From an uncultured Marinomonas sp. (GTDB taxonomy: Bacteria > Pseudomonadota > Gammaproteobacteria > Pseudomonadales > Marinomonadaceae), in the NCBI GenBank assembly GCA_947493575.1, contig CANLRQ010000008.1:61974-125973 (forward strand): a DNA stretch of 64,000 bases. Direction: 5' to 3'. Both the position numbers and the translations under genes were made by a program. This document shows positions 1 to 10,484 of the stretch, piece after piece. The first letter of the stretch is position 1. Each line of letters starts with the position of its first letter. The notes under the pieces were generated by a model that was not told the origin of the DNA, made no database searches, and saw only the letters and a list, made by a program, of their open reading frames with translations.

Positions 1-822
1 ATTGTTGCGACTCCAATTGGTAATTTAGAAGACTTTAGTGCTCGTGCAATTAATACATTAAAAAGTGTGGGGTTTATTGCAGCTGAAGATACACGCCATA
101 CGAAGCGTTTATTGAATCATTTTGGAATAGATACACGTCTTTTTTCTTTGCATGATCATAATGAAAGAGATAAATCCTCTTACATTGGTGAGCTTTTATC
201 CCAAGGTGTATCAGTGGCATTGGTTTCAGATGCTGGGACTCCGTTGATTTCAGACCCTGGATATCATGTTGTTAATTATATTAGAGGTGAAGGATTTGAT
301 GTTGTTCCTATACCTGGACCTTCAGCATTAATTGCTGCTTTATGTGCTTCAGGTCTACCAACAGATCAGTTTTTCTTTGCAGGTTTTCTGCCAGCTAAAA
401 CAAAGGCAAGAAAAGAAGTGATGGCTGAGTGGAGAAAGCAATCTGGAACAGTTATCTTTTATGAATCGACTCATCGGATTGTGGAGTCAATGAAAGATGT
501 TGATTCTGTTTATGGAGATTCTGCAAATCTTGTTTTAGCTAGAGAAATAACGAAAACATTTGAAACTTTTCTGATGGGAACTGCTGCTGAAATTTTAAGC
601 CGATTTTCTGATGACCCTAATCAGCTAAAAGGTGAATTTGTAGTTATGTTAGATTGTCAAACTGAGTCTGATACAGAGAGTAAGGATGCTGAAAATCGAC
701 GTATATTGTCGCTTCTATTGGAAGATTTGCCTGTAAAGCAGGCTGCTCAGTTAGCGGCAAAGATAACGGGTGAAAAAAAGAATGCCTTGTACCAAATCGC
801 ATTAGAAATGCAATCTTCATAG
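1..822 (+). CDS. rsmI: 16S rRNA (cytidine1402-2'-O)-methyltransferase, 5' end cut by window
   Basis: RsmI uses SAM to 2'-O-methylate C1402 of 16S rRNA in the ribosomal decoding centre. The frame is open from base 1 and begins within the conserved IVATPIGNLED segment, so only about the first dozen codons are missing. The AEDTRHTKRLL, VSDAGTPLISDPG and PIPGPSALIAAL motifs of the tetrapyrrole-methylase fold all follow in order, and the C-terminus is complete. The DEAD-box gene starts 10 bases after the stop, so the two may be cotranscribed. The family is clear; only the true start is unseen. Confidence 0.95.
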   Translation: MVATPIGNLEDFSARAINTLKSVGFIAAEDTRHTKRLLNHFGIDTRLFSLHDHNERDKSSYIGELLSQGVSVALVSDAGTPLISDPGYHVVNYIRGEGFDVVPIPGPSALIAALCASGLPTDQFFFAGFLPAKTKARKEVMAEWRKQSGTVIFYESTHRIVESMKDVDSVYGDSANLVLAREITKTFETFLMGTAAEILSRFSDDPNQLKGEFVVMLDCQTESDTESKDAENRRILSLLLEDLPVKQAAQLAAKITGEKKNALYQIALEMQSS

Positions 823-832
823 GTAATGATTA

Positions 833-2116
833 ATGAGTTTTAAGTCTCTTGGTTTGCATGATTCTCTTCTGCAAACAGTCGAAAGCTTGGGGTATTCTCA
901 GGCCACTCCGATCCAGTTAAAGTCTATTCCTGCTGTTCTTGAGGGTCGTGATGTTATTGCTGGAGCGCAAACCGGTACTGGTAAAACAGCCGCGTTTATT
1001 TTACCTATCCTCCATAGACTTATGCAGAAGAATGTTGAATTACAGTCTAACGACACGGCTAATGAAGAAGTGTTAAATGCATCAACTGAACTGCCTTTGG
1101 TTAAAGCCTTAGTATTAACTCCGACCCGCGAGTTAGCGCAACAGGTTTATAAAAGTGCAGTTACCTACGGCGACGCGACGGCTATTCGTTCTGTTGTGGC
1201 TTATGGAGGGGCTAGCATTAATGTCCAAGTAGACGAGTTAAATCGAGGTGTGGACATTCTTGTTGCGACACCGGGGCGTTTGTTGGAATTGATTTTTAAG
1301 AAAATGGTTTCGTTAAGCCAGTTACAGGTTCTTGTGTTTGATGAAGCCGATAGAATGCTGGATATGGGATTTATGGTTGAGGTGAAAAGAATATTAAGAG
1401 TGTTGCCGAAAGATAGGCAAACCTTGCTCTTTTCGGCAACCTTTAATGATGAAATTTATGCTTTAAGTAAGTCTTTAATGAGTTCTCCGGTTTATATTGA
1501 AGTAGATCGGAAAAATCAAGTTGCGACTAAGGTAGAGCAGACTGTTTATGCAGTAGATGCCAGTCGTAAGAGAGAGCTTGTTTCTTATCTAATCGGTTCT
1601 AAAAATTGGCGGCAAGTTCTAATTTTTACTCGTACAAAGCAAGGTGCGGACGAGCTTGCAAAAGAAATGTTAAAAGATGGTCTTAAAGTGCAGTCTATTC
1701 ATGGAGATAAATCACAGGGTGCACGTGATCGCATTTTGTCTGAATTTAAGGCTGGAGATTTGAGGGCGCTGATCGCAACTGATGTGGCTGCTAGAGGCTT
1801 AGACATCCCTTCTCTTGAGCAAGTGATTAACTTTGAACTCCCATATAATGCAGAGGATTATATTCACAGAATCGGCCGTACAGGTAGAGCTGGTAGAGAT
1901 GGGCTTGCTATAAGTTTTGTATCACCGAAAGAGCAGTATTTATTGAAGGATGTTGAAGAGGTAATAGGTGAAACGCTTGTACAGCAATGGTTTCCCGGTT
2001 TTGAACCTAATCTTCAAGACGAAGAGGTGTCTTCAAAAAAACATCGTAATGGTGTGTCGAAAAAGAGAGCAAGAGAGAAGGCGATTCAGCGATCTAAGAA
2101 GTCAAAAAAGCAGTAA
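833..2116 (+). CDS. DEAD-box ATP-dependent RNA helicase, RhlE-like
   Basis: A cytosolic ATP-dependent RNA helicase of 427 residues. The Q motif lies near residues 20-33 (GYSQATPIQLKSIP), Walker A AQTGTGKT at 45-52, then PTRELAQQV, TPGR, DEAD at 170-173, SAT, and in the second RecA domain TDVAARGLDIP and HRIGRTGRAG. The tail after about residue 400 is rich in Lys/Arg/Ser (KKHRNGVSKKRAREK), typical of RNA-contacting extensions. A polar insert (about 65-85) separates motif I from Ia. Exact subfamily (RhlE, SrmB or a marine paralogue) cannot be decided from sequence alone, so no symbol is given. Confidence 0.93.
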   Translation: MSFKSLGLHDSLLQTVESLGYSQATPIQLKSIPAVLEGRDVIAGAQTGTGKTAAFILPILHRLMQKNVELQSNDTANEEVLNASTELPLVKALVLTPTRELAQQVYKSAVTYGDATAIRSVVAYGGASINVQVDELNRGVDILVATPGRLLELIFKKMVSLSQLQVLVFDEADRMLDMGFMVEVKRILRVLPKDRQTLLFSATFNDEIYALSKSLMSSPVYIEVDRKNQVATKVEQTVYAVDASRKRELVSYLIGSKNWRQVLIFTRTKQGADELAKEMLKDGLKVQSIHGDKSQGARDRILSEFKAGDLRALIATDVAARGLDIPSLEQVINFELPYNAEDYIHRIGRTGRAGRDGLAISFVSPKEQYLLKDVEEVIGETLVQQWFPGFEPNLQDEEVSSKKHRNGVSKKRAREKAIQRSKKSKKQ

Positions 2117-2134
2117 AATTAATGGGATTTCATG

Positions 2135-2168
2135 GTTTACGTGATGGGATGTTACGTAAACTGTTTTA
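2135..2168 (+). terminator. Inverted repeat after the helicase gene, possible terminator
   Basis: GTTTACGT at 2135-2142 and ACGTAAAC at 2154-2161 are perfect complements around an 11-base loop, followed by TGTTTTAT. The stem is AT-rich and the T-tract is broken, so termination would be weak. It could instead be an operator for the following DUF1456 gene. Confidence 0.35.
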
Positions 2169-2235
2169 TAAAATACTAAGCTATGTTTGCTAAATTTAGA
2201 ATGAACCTAGTCTTTGTTTATTTACGAGTAATAAC

Positions 2236-2697
2236 ATGACGAACAACGATGTATTGAGAAAAGTGCGATTTATTTTTGATTTTAATGATAACAAAATGAT
2301 TGAATTGTTCGGGATGGGCGGGCTTAAAGTAACTCGATCAGAGGTAAGTGATTGGCTAAAGCAGGATGAAGCTGAAGGCTTTCAAGCATGTAAAGATGTG
2401 GAATTGGCAAGCTTTTTAAATGGCTTGATTGTTTTAAAGCGTGGAGTTAAAGACGGGGTGGAAAATATTGCAGAGACCCGCTTAACAAATAATATTATTT
2501 TTACTAAATTGAAAATTGCATTAAGTCTTCAGGCAGAAGATATTTTAGCAATTATTGATATGGCAAATTTTAAGTTGAGTCGTCATGAGTTGAGTGCGTT
2601 CTTTAGGCGACCAACTCATAAGCATTATAGAGAATGTCAAAATCAAGTTTTAAGGCAATTTCTACAAGGCTTACAATTAAAATATCGATCTCTTTAA
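2236..2697 (+). CDS. yehS: DUF1456 family protein (YehS-like)
   Basis: A 153-residue cytosolic protein built of two similar halves of about 70 residues. NDVLRKVRFIFDFND...VTRSEVSDWLK is echoed by LTNNIIFTKLKIALSLQAEDI...LSRHELSAFFRR. Two-repeat architecture, length and opening residues match the DUF1456/YehS family. That family has no established biochemical function that I know of; helical DNA- or RNA-binding is only a guess. The gene stands between the helicase and rluF with its own 119-base upstream region. No signal peptide or membrane segment is seen. Confidence 0.85.
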   Translation: MTNNDVLRKVRFIFDFNDNKMIELFGMGGLKVTRSEVSDWLKQDEAEGFQACKDVELASFLNGLIVLKRGVKDGVENIAETRLTNNIIFTKLKIALSLQAEDILAIIDMANFKLSRHELSAFFRRPTHKHYRECQNQVLRQFLQGLQLKYRSL

Positions 2698-2728
2698 GAT
2701 CTGGCGATTGAAATAATAAGGTGGGAAT

Positions 2729-3472
2729 GTGAGTGAAGCGGTGGCAATACGCCTAAATAAGTTTATTAGTGATTCAGGTTTTTGCTCTCGTCGTGAGGCT
2801 GACAAACTGATAGAGCAAAAGCGTGTAAAGATTAATGGTCAGGTTCCCGAATTGGGTACAAAAGTAATGCCCGGTGATAAAGTAAGTGTTGACGGCAAAA
2901 AGATTGGTGCTACAGCGGCTAATAAATCTGATAGAACCTATATTGCTTATAACAAGCCCACAGGAATTACTTGCACAACGGAGAAGCATGTTCGTGGCAA
3001 CATTGTTGATGCCATTAATCATAAGGAACGTATTTTTCCAATTGGTCGATTAGATAAACCGTCTGAGGGATTAATTTTTTTAACCAGTGACGGTGATATC
3101 GTTAATAAAATTTTGAGAGCTGGAAACAATCATGAAAAGGAGTATTTAGTTACAGTCAATAAACCCTTTGGTGACCGCTTTATAAAGAGAATGTCTCAAG
3201 GGGTGCCAATATTAGACACGGTGACTAAGCCGTGTGTTGTTGTTCCTCAGAGTCGAACTATGTTTAAAATCGTACTTACTCAAGGGTTGAATCGTCAAAT
3301 ACGCCGTATGTGTGAGTATCTTGGGTATGATGTTGTTCGTCTGAAAAGAACGCGTATTATGAATGTGCGTCTAGGGAGTTTAAAGCCGGGGCAATGGCGA
3401 GACCTCACAGAAGAGGAGATGGGGCAAATAAATGGCGCAGTGAAAGATTCTAAAAAAACAGAAGACGCATAA
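2729..3472 (+). CDS. rluF: 23S rRNA pseudouridine(2604) synthase
   Basis: RluF isomerises U2604 of 23S rRNA to pseudouridine. An S4 RNA-binding domain covers about residues 7-55 ([21 protein letters not shown]). It is followed by the RsuA/RluB/E/F catalytic domain with [14 protein letters not shown]; the catalytic Asp is at about 109. The stretch [27 protein letters not shown] near the C-terminus is the RluF-type signature rather than RluB or RluE. Start is GTG at 2729, preceded by AAGGTGG at 2717-2723, which gives correct spacing; no nearby ATG aligns better. Confidence 0.93.
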   Translation: MSEAVAIRLNKFISDSGFCSRREADKLIEQKRVKINGQVPELGTKVMPGDKVSVDGKKIGATAANKSDRTYIAYNKPTGITCTTEKHVRGNIVDAINHKERIFPIGRLDKPSEGLIFLTSDGDIVNKILRAGNNHEKEYLVTVNKPFGDRFIKRMSQGVPILDTVTKPCVVVPQSRTMFKIVLTQGLNRQIRRMCEYLGYDVVRLKRTRIMNVRLGSLKPGQWRDLTEEEMGQINGAVKDSKKTEDA

Positions 3473-3496
3473 ACTTATATCAGGTGATGGTGTTTA

Positions 3497-3679
3497 TTAT
3501 GAGCTGGTTGCTTCGTTTTCGACTTTAAGTTCTATACTTTCATCTGATATTTTCTCTGCTTCTAGCTTTGCTCGTTCAGCTTTGGATATATAACGAGGTT
3601 TGTTTTTTGGGAGATTTTTCTCGTTTGCTTTCTTGGCTTTTTTGGTCAGTATTTGTTTTGCTTTCTTGCGGCGATTCAT
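3497..3679 (-). CDS. Small basic protein, DUF2986 family
   Basis: A 60-residue Lys/Arg-rich protein starting MNRRKKAKQIL and containing NKPRYISKAERAKLEAE, the layout of the DUF2986 family found in marine gammaproteobacteria such as Vibrio. No function is established. The frame extends 11 codons further upstream to an ATG at 3712, but MNRRKK is the family's usual beginning, so the internal ATG at 3679 is chosen. It is convergent with rluF. High charge and lack of hydrophobic segments suggest a cytosolic, possibly nucleic-acid-associated protein, which is inference. Confidence 0.7.
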   Translation of the reverse strand: MNRRKKAKQILTKKAKKANEKNLPKNKPRYISKAERAKLEAEKISDESIELKVENEATSS

Positions 3680-3743
3680 TATTTTCTCGAATTTATAGGT
3701 GAGGCTTTTCATTCAAATTGAATAAGAAGACTGGATGAATGCT

Positions 3744-3778
3744 AAAAAAAAACCTGATCACATGGATCAGGTTTTTTT
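3744..3778 (-). terminator. Rho-independent terminator downstream of tRNA-Leu
   Basis: AACCTGATC and GATCAGGTT form a 9-bp stem around a short loop, flanked by A-runs on one side and T-runs on the other. It lies immediately 3' of the tRNA on the minus strand and could work in both directions. Confidence 0.8.
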
Positions 3779-3781
3779 ATA

Positions 3782-3867
3782 TGGTACCAGTAGGCGGACT
3801 CGAACCGCCACGCTTATTAGGCAACGGATTTTGAATCCGTCGTGTCTACCAATTCCACCACACTGGC
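3782..3867 (-). tRNA. tRNA-Leu, anticodon CAA
   Basis: Read on the minus strand this is an 86-nt class II tRNA. The acceptor stem GCCAGTG pairs with TACTGGT, and the genomic CCA end lies at 3782-3784. The D-loop has GGTAGACACG, the anticodon stem ACGGA/TCCGT encloses TTCAAAA (anticodon CAA), there is a long variable arm, and the T-arm contains GGTTCGAGTCC. A long variable arm together with anticodon CAA identifies leucine, reading UUG codons. It stands alone between the DUF2986 gene and queA, with a promoter upstream and a terminator downstream. Confidence 0.97.
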
Positions 3868-3884
3868 TTGAAAACGTGCGCTGT

Positions 3885-3912
3885 ATTATGTCTGTTTTTC
3901 TATTTATGTCAA
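3885..3912 (-). promoter_or_regulatory. Sigma-70 promoter of tRNA-Leu
   Basis: On the minus strand a perfect -35 TTGACA (3907-3912) is followed 16 bases later by CATAAT (3885-3890). A GC-rich discriminator (AGCGC) comes next, typical of stringently controlled stable-RNA promoters. Transcription would start about 10 bases before the mature tRNA. Confidence 0.75.
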
Positions 3913-4022
3913 ATCTTTTGTGTGACTTCAGGACTTTTTTTTAAGATGTAGCAGCATTCATACCTTTTTGCTCTAATTTTCGCTAGAATGCTGGGTCTTT
4001 TTTTTATGAGTGCTGCTAAACC

Positions 4023-6235
<2,213 letters not shown>

Positions 6236-6306
6236 AATCTTCCGTAATAAGAAGGGTCGTAAGTATATGACCATAAATAACGTTTAAATAATTGGAGAGT
6301 ATAAAG

Positions 6307-6633
6307 ATGATCGCATTGATCTCGCCAGCGTATGCTGAAGGCGGCGCACCTGCGGATGCTGGTATTTTTAATATTGTATTGTTAGTCGGTTTTGTCATTA
6401 TTTTTTATTTTTTGATGTGGCGTCCTCAAGCAAAGCGTGCGAAAGAACATAAAAACCTTTTGTCATCATTAGCAAAGGGTACCGAAGTGGTAACAAATGG
6501 CGGAGTTCTTGGAAAAGTAACTCGTGTAGATGATAATTATGTTGCTCTTGAAGTATCTGAGAATGTTGAGTTGAAATTTCAAAAAGCTGCTGTTGCTGCT
6601 GTGTTGCCTAAAGGCACACTCAAGTCGATTTAA
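6307..6633 (+). CDS. yajC: Preprotein translocase subunit YajC
   Basis: YajC is the small inner-membrane partner of SecD-SecF in the Sec holotranslocon. The 108-residue protein has a short N-terminal segment, one membrane helix (about 20-40, IVLLVGFVIIFYFLMW), the RPQAKRAKEH motif and a cytosolic domain with GTEVVTNGGVLGKV. ATG 6307 is preferred over an in-frame TTG at 6292 because TTGGAGAG lies just upstream of it. It follows tgt by 71 bases in the classical queA-tgt-yajC-secD-secF order. Confidence 0.95.
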   Translation: MIALISPAYAEGGAPADAGIFNIVLLVGFVIIFYFLMWRPQAKRAKEHKNLLSSLAKGTEVVTNGGVLGKVTRVDDNYVALEVSENVELKFQKAAVAAVLPKGTLKSI

Positions 6634-6640
6634 CCTCTTT

Positions 6641-6671
6641 AAAAGCGCCTCCAAATGAAGGCGCTTTTTTT
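6641..6671 (+). terminator. Terminator or attenuator hairpin between yajC and secD
   Basis: AAAAGCGCCT and AGGCGCTTTT pair over a CCAAATGA loop and run into seven Ts. It lies in the middle of an operon that is normally transcribed through, so partial read-through is expected unless secD has its own promoter. Confidence 0.8.
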
Positions 6672-6709
6672 ATGTTTCTAATTCTTTCTTTAGGTGTAAA
6701 GGAATATTT

Positions 6710-8560
6710 ATGCTTAACAAATACCCCTTGTGGAAGTATTTGCTGATTGTTTTTGTGTTATTGCTTGGTGTGTTTTATGCGTTACCAAACTTATATCCAG
6801 ATGATCCAGCGTTACAGGTTTCTAGTCAAAAGGCGACAGTTGTTGTCGATGAGCGTGTTTTAGAAAAGGCGTCAAAGGCTTTAGAAAAAGCCAATATATC
6901 GCTTAAAGCGGCAGAATTAACATCTGTAGGTGCTACGTTCCGTTTTAATAGCGGAGAAGATCAATTGGCTGCAAATCCAGTTCTTTCTTCAGTCTTAGGT
7001 GACGATTATGTGAGTGCATTAAATCTGGTTCCAACAACGCCAGATTGGTTATCGTCGTTTGGTGCTGGCCCTGCAAAGCTGGGTCTTGATTTGCGTGGTG
7101 GGGTTCATTTCTTACTAGAAGTTGATACACCTGCAGCATTGCAGCAGCGCTTCGTTGTTGCGGCTAGTGAAATGAAGACATTGTTACGACAAGAAAGAAT
7201 TCGCTATCGTCGAGTTGATGTCGATGGTGGTGTTTTATCAATTCGTTTCTTAAAGCAAAATGATTTGGATTTGGCTCTTGATACTTTAGAGAACGAATTC
7301 GAAGAGTACTTGTATTCTACAAAAGAACAAGACGGTGAGTTTTTCTTAGAGGCGCGTTTTACAGAAGCATCAAAGTTAGAAATTGAAGCTTATGCCCTTC
7401 AACAAAACCTAACAACATTACGTAATCGTGTTAATGAGCTTGGTGTGGCTGAACCTTTGGTACAGAGACAGGGCAGTAATCGAATTGTTGTTGAGTTGCC
7501 TGGTGTGCAGGATACGGCTGCGGCAAAACGTATTATTGGGGCAACAGCCAACTTAGAGTTTCGTTTGGAAGCAACGCTTGAAGAGACTTCTTCAAATGTT
7601 GAATCAATGACTTTTAGGAATGGATCAGGCAGAACGGCTCGACTAGAACGTGACATCATTATTACTGGTGAGAGCGTTTCCGACGCAAACTCCTCTTTTG
7701 ACGAAAATGGCCAGCCTCAAGTAAACATTAGCTTGGATACGAAAGGCGGCAAGCAAATGAGTAAAGTCACGCGAACAGCTGTTGGTCGTAGCATGGCGGT
7801 GGTGTTTATTGAGCATAAGTCGCGTACTAGATTTGTTGAAGTGGATGGTGAGTTAGTTGAAGAGCGTCAGTCTTTTAGTGAAAAAGGCATTATCTCTTTA
7901 GCAACAATACAGTCTACTTTAGGAAATTCATTTCGTATCACTGGGTTAGATGGTCCAAGAGAATCTTCTGATTTGGCTTTGCTGCTGCGTGCAGGTGCAT
8001 TGGCTGCGCCTATTTACTTTGTAGAAGAAAGAACGATAGGCCCTAGTTTAGGCGCTGAGAATATTCGATTAGGAATGGTTTCTGCTCAAATAGGCTTATT
8101 GGTTGTTATGTTGTTCATGTTGGTCTATTACAAGGTATTTGGGATTTTTGCGAACGTATCGCTGATTATGAATATCGTGCTTTTGATGGCGTGTATGTCT
8201 TTGTTATCTGCAACATTAACCTTGCCTGGTATAGCTGGTATAGTGTTAACAATGGGGATGGCCGTTGATGCAAATGTGTTGATATTTTCTCGGATAAAAG
8301 AAGAGCTGTCGGCAGGTACTCCCACTCAGCAGGCCATTCATTCGGGTTTTAATCGTGCTTTTACTACCATTCTTGACGCAAATATAACGACTTTATTAGT
8401 TGCTGTGATTTTGTTTGCAGTAGGTACTGGCCCAGTAAAAGGCTTTGCTGTGACCTTATCTTTAGGGATTTTGACGTCTATGTTTACGGCTATTCTTGTA
8501 ACACGAGCACAAATTAATCTAGTGTACGGCGGGCGCAAAGATAAGCGTTTGTTAATTTAA
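6710..8560 (+). CDS. secD: Protein translocase subunit SecD
   Basis: SecD with SecF uses the proton motive force to pull exported proteins out of the SecYEG channel. The 616-residue protein has one N-terminal membrane helix (about 8-27) and a large periplasmic region. P1 begins with LGLDLRGGVHFLLEVDT and includes NLTTLRNRVNELGVAEPLVQRQG. Five C-terminal membrane helices follow, including the conserved GIVLTMGMAVDANVLIFSRIKEEL. It is followed 10 bases later by secF. Length and domains match the Pseudomonas/Vibrio type. Confidence 0.96.
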   Translation: MLNKYPLWKYLLIVFVLLLGVFYALPNLYPDDPALQVSSQKATVVVDERVLEKASKALEKANISLKAAELTSVGATFRFNSGEDQLAANPVLSSVLGDDYVSALNLVPTTPDWLSSFGAGPAKLGLDLRGGVHFLLEVDTPAALQQRFVVAASEMKTLLRQERIRYRRVDVDGGVLSIRFLKQNDLDLALDTLENEFEEYLYSTKEQDGEFFLEARFTEASKLEIEAYALQQNLTTLRNRVNELGVAEPLVQRQGSNRIVVELPGVQDTAAAKRIIGATANLEFRLEATLEETSSNVESMTFRNGSGRTARLERDIIITGESVSDANSSFDENGQPQVNISLDTKGGKQMSKVTRTAVGRSMAVVFIEHKSRTRFVEVDGELVEERQSFSEKGIISLATIQSTLGNSFRITGLDGPRESSDLALLLRAGALAAPIYFVEERTIGPSLGAENIRLGMVSAQIGLLVVMLFMLVYYKVFGIFANVSLIMNIVLLMACMSLLSATLTLPGIAGIVLTMGMAVDANVLIFSRIKEELSAGTPTQQAIHSGFNRAFTTILDANITTLLVAVILFAVGTGPVKGFAVTLSLGILTSMFTAILVTRAQINLVYGGRKDKRLLI

Positions 8561-8570
8561 GGGGCATATT

Positions 8571-9482
8571 GTGAAAGTACCTAATATTCAATTTATGGCC
8601 TTGAGAAAAGTGGTGGCCCTCTTTTCTCTTGCGCTAATTGTCATTTCACTGGTTTCGTTAGCTACCAGAGGGCTTGAGTTTGGCTTGGACTTTACTGGCG
8701 GAACATTGGTTGAGGTGGCATACGATGTTGCTCCAAACCTAGATGAGGTTAGACGCTCTCTTGCTGATAATGGTTACGATGATGTTGTGGTGCAGAACTT
8801 TGGTTCTTCTACTGATGTTGTTGTTCGTCTGGCTAATGTATTTACGCCAACATTAGGGGATGAGGTTCTTCTTGCTTTACAGGCTGAAGACTCTGGCGTT
8901 GAACTAATGCGTTCTGAGTTTGTAGGCGCTCAAGTTGGAGAGGAGTTAAGAGAACAGGGTGGCTTAGGCATGTTATTGGCCTTGGCTATCGTAATGATGT
9001 ACGTGGCTGTTCGATTCCAATTTAAGTTCTCTCTCGCTTCTGTTGCTGCGTTAGCTCATGATGTTGTTATTACTTTGGGTGTCTTTTCTGTTTTAGGAAT
9101 GGAGTTTGACCTTACAGTGCTTGCAGCATTGCTGGCCGTAGTGGGGTATTCATTAAATGACACCATTGTTGTATGTGACCGTATTCGTGAAAACTTCAGA
9201 ATTATGCGTGAAATAGAGCCTGTTGAATTGATAAATGAGTCGATTAACCAGACTTTAGGTAGAACTTTAATAACCTCTTTGACAACAATATTTACGCTAC
9301 TAGTGTTGTTCTTTTTTGGTGGAGAGGCGATTCATAGTTTTGCATTTGCGCTATTGGTAGGTGTCGTGATTGGTACTTACTCTTCGGTTTTCGTTGCAGC
9401 AAATTTGCTGTTAGCGCAAAATATCTCGCGTGATGATTTAATTCCACCACCGAAAGAAGAGTTTGAGGATGAGCTTCCTTAG
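8571..9482 (+). CDS. secF: Protein translocase subunit SecF
   Basis: This is the partner of SecD in the inner membrane. The 303-residue protein has an N-terminal helix, then GLEFGLDFTGGTLVEV (the conserved periplasmic start). Five further helices include VVGYSLNDTIVVCDRIRENFR, the SecF signature, and TSLTTIFTLLVLFFFGG. Start is GTG at 8571 with AAGGGG about eight bases upstream. The secF stop is followed by a strong bidirectional terminator, ending the operon. Confidence 0.96.
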   Translation: MKVPNIQFMALRKVVALFSLALIVISLVSLATRGLEFGLDFTGGTLVEVAYDVAPNLDEVRRSLADNGYDDVVVQNFGSSTDVVVRLANVFTPTLGDEVLLALQAEDSGVELMRSEFVGAQVGEELREQGGLGMLLALAIVMMYVAVRFQFKFSLASVAALAHDVVITLGVFSVLGMEFDLTVLAALLAVVGYSLNDTIVVCDRIRENFRIMREIEPVELINESINQTLGRTLITSLTTIFTLLVLFFFGGEAIHSFAFALLVGVVIGTYSSVFVAANLLLAQNISRDDLIPPPKEEFEDELP

Positions 9483-9551
9483 GGTATCAGTTTTATTTTG
9501 AAGTGAATGTTGCTCTCGTATGAGAGGTTTTAGATCAGATGCAAATTTAAA

Positions 9552-9589
9552 AACAACCGTATTAGCATATCTAATGCGGTTGTTTTTTT
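9552..9589. terminator. Bidirectional terminator between secF and psd
   Basis: AACAACCG plus TATTAG pairs with CTAAT plus GCGGTTGTT across a short loop, with a T-run on the plus strand and an A-run on the other side. It serves the convergent secF (+) and psd (-) genes. Confidence 0.85.
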
Positions 9590-9597
9590 ATTATAGG

Positions 9598-10455
9598 TTA
9601 ATTTCTTGTTGTACCGAACTGCATGCCCATTGTCGTAGGCGTTTCAGCAGACAAGCTTTCTTCCCATTCAACAGCGTCTTTCCCAAATAATACAATCGCA
9701 GTAGAGCCTAATTTAAAGCGCCCCATCTCTTCGCCTTTCTTTAAATTAATTTGACTTAACTGGTTGTAGTCCCAAGTAGCGACGTCTTTGCTCATGGGAG
9801 TAACTTGACCTGCCCATGTTGTTTCAATGCTTGCTACAATCATTGCGCCAACGAGAATGACAGCCATTGGCCCTGCTTCTGTTTCAAATAAACAAATGGT
9901 TCTTTCGTTTCTGGCAAAAACGGATGGGATTTCTTCGGCCGTTACTTTATTTACTGAGAATAGTTTGCCGGGTACATGAATCATTTTTGTTAATTTTCCA
10001 TCTAAAGGCATGTGTACTCTGTGGTAGTCCTTAGGGGATAGATAGACAGTTGCAAATTTTCCTCCAAGAAATAAATTCGATAGCTCCGTATCGCCACCTA
10101 ATAAAGAGGTTAGGCTATAAGAGTGACCTTTTGCTTGCATTATAGTGCCGTATTCTATGTCACCTATTTGGCTAACTGCGCCATCGGCAGGGCAAGCAAT
10201 ACTGTTTTCAGCATCGGTAATGGGTCGAAGTTCGGGTTTAATCGCCCGAGTGAAAAAATCATTAAAATTACGATAGGCAAATGGATCACTTTCAATAGCT
10301 TGGGACATATCAACTTTATATTTGTTGACGAAATGCTTAATAAAAGTATCTTTAATAAAGTCTGTTTCACATTCGGCAATGCGTCCGATGAATCGAGAAA
10401 GTGATTTTTGTGGGGTGATGTGTTGTGCGAACGCAAAAAGTTGATTTTTATTCAC
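9598..10455 (-). CDS. psd: Phosphatidylserine decarboxylase proenzyme
   Basis: Psd makes phosphatidylethanolamine from phosphatidylserine at the inner membrane. It self-cleaves to create a pyruvoyl cofactor. The 285-residue protein shows LSPKDYHRVHMPLDGKL, the catalytic Asp/His region (CPADGAVSQIG) and the C-terminal cleavage motif LGST in FKLGSTAIVLFG. The chosen start is GTG at 10455 (VNKNQLFAFAQH), with AGGA about eight bases upstream. A TTG six codons earlier is possible but its predicted N-terminus looks unnatural. It follows the HDOD gene on the same strand with a 29-base gap. Confidence 0.95.
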   Translation of the reverse strand: MNKNQLFAFAQHITPQKSLSRFIGRIAECETDFIKDTFIKHFVNKYKVDMSQAIESDPFAYRNFNDFFTRAIKPELRPITDAENSIACPADGAVSQIGDIEYGTIMQAKGHSYSLTSLLGGDTELSNLFLGGKFATVYLSPKDYHRVHMPLDGKLTKMIHVPGKLFSVNKVTAEEIPSVFARNERTICLFETEAGPMAVILVGAMIVASIETTWAGQVTPMSKDVATWDYNQLSQINLKKGEEMGRFKLGSTAIVLFGKDAVEWEESLSAETPTTMGMQFGTTRN

Positions 10456-10484
10456 TGGAGGAGTCCTGTTCAATGGTAAATGCG

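Noticed and set aside
3735..3944. Plus-strand frame over the tRNA-Leu region
   Set aside because: It runs through a tRNA gene, its terminator and its promoter, all on the other strand; no family resemblance.
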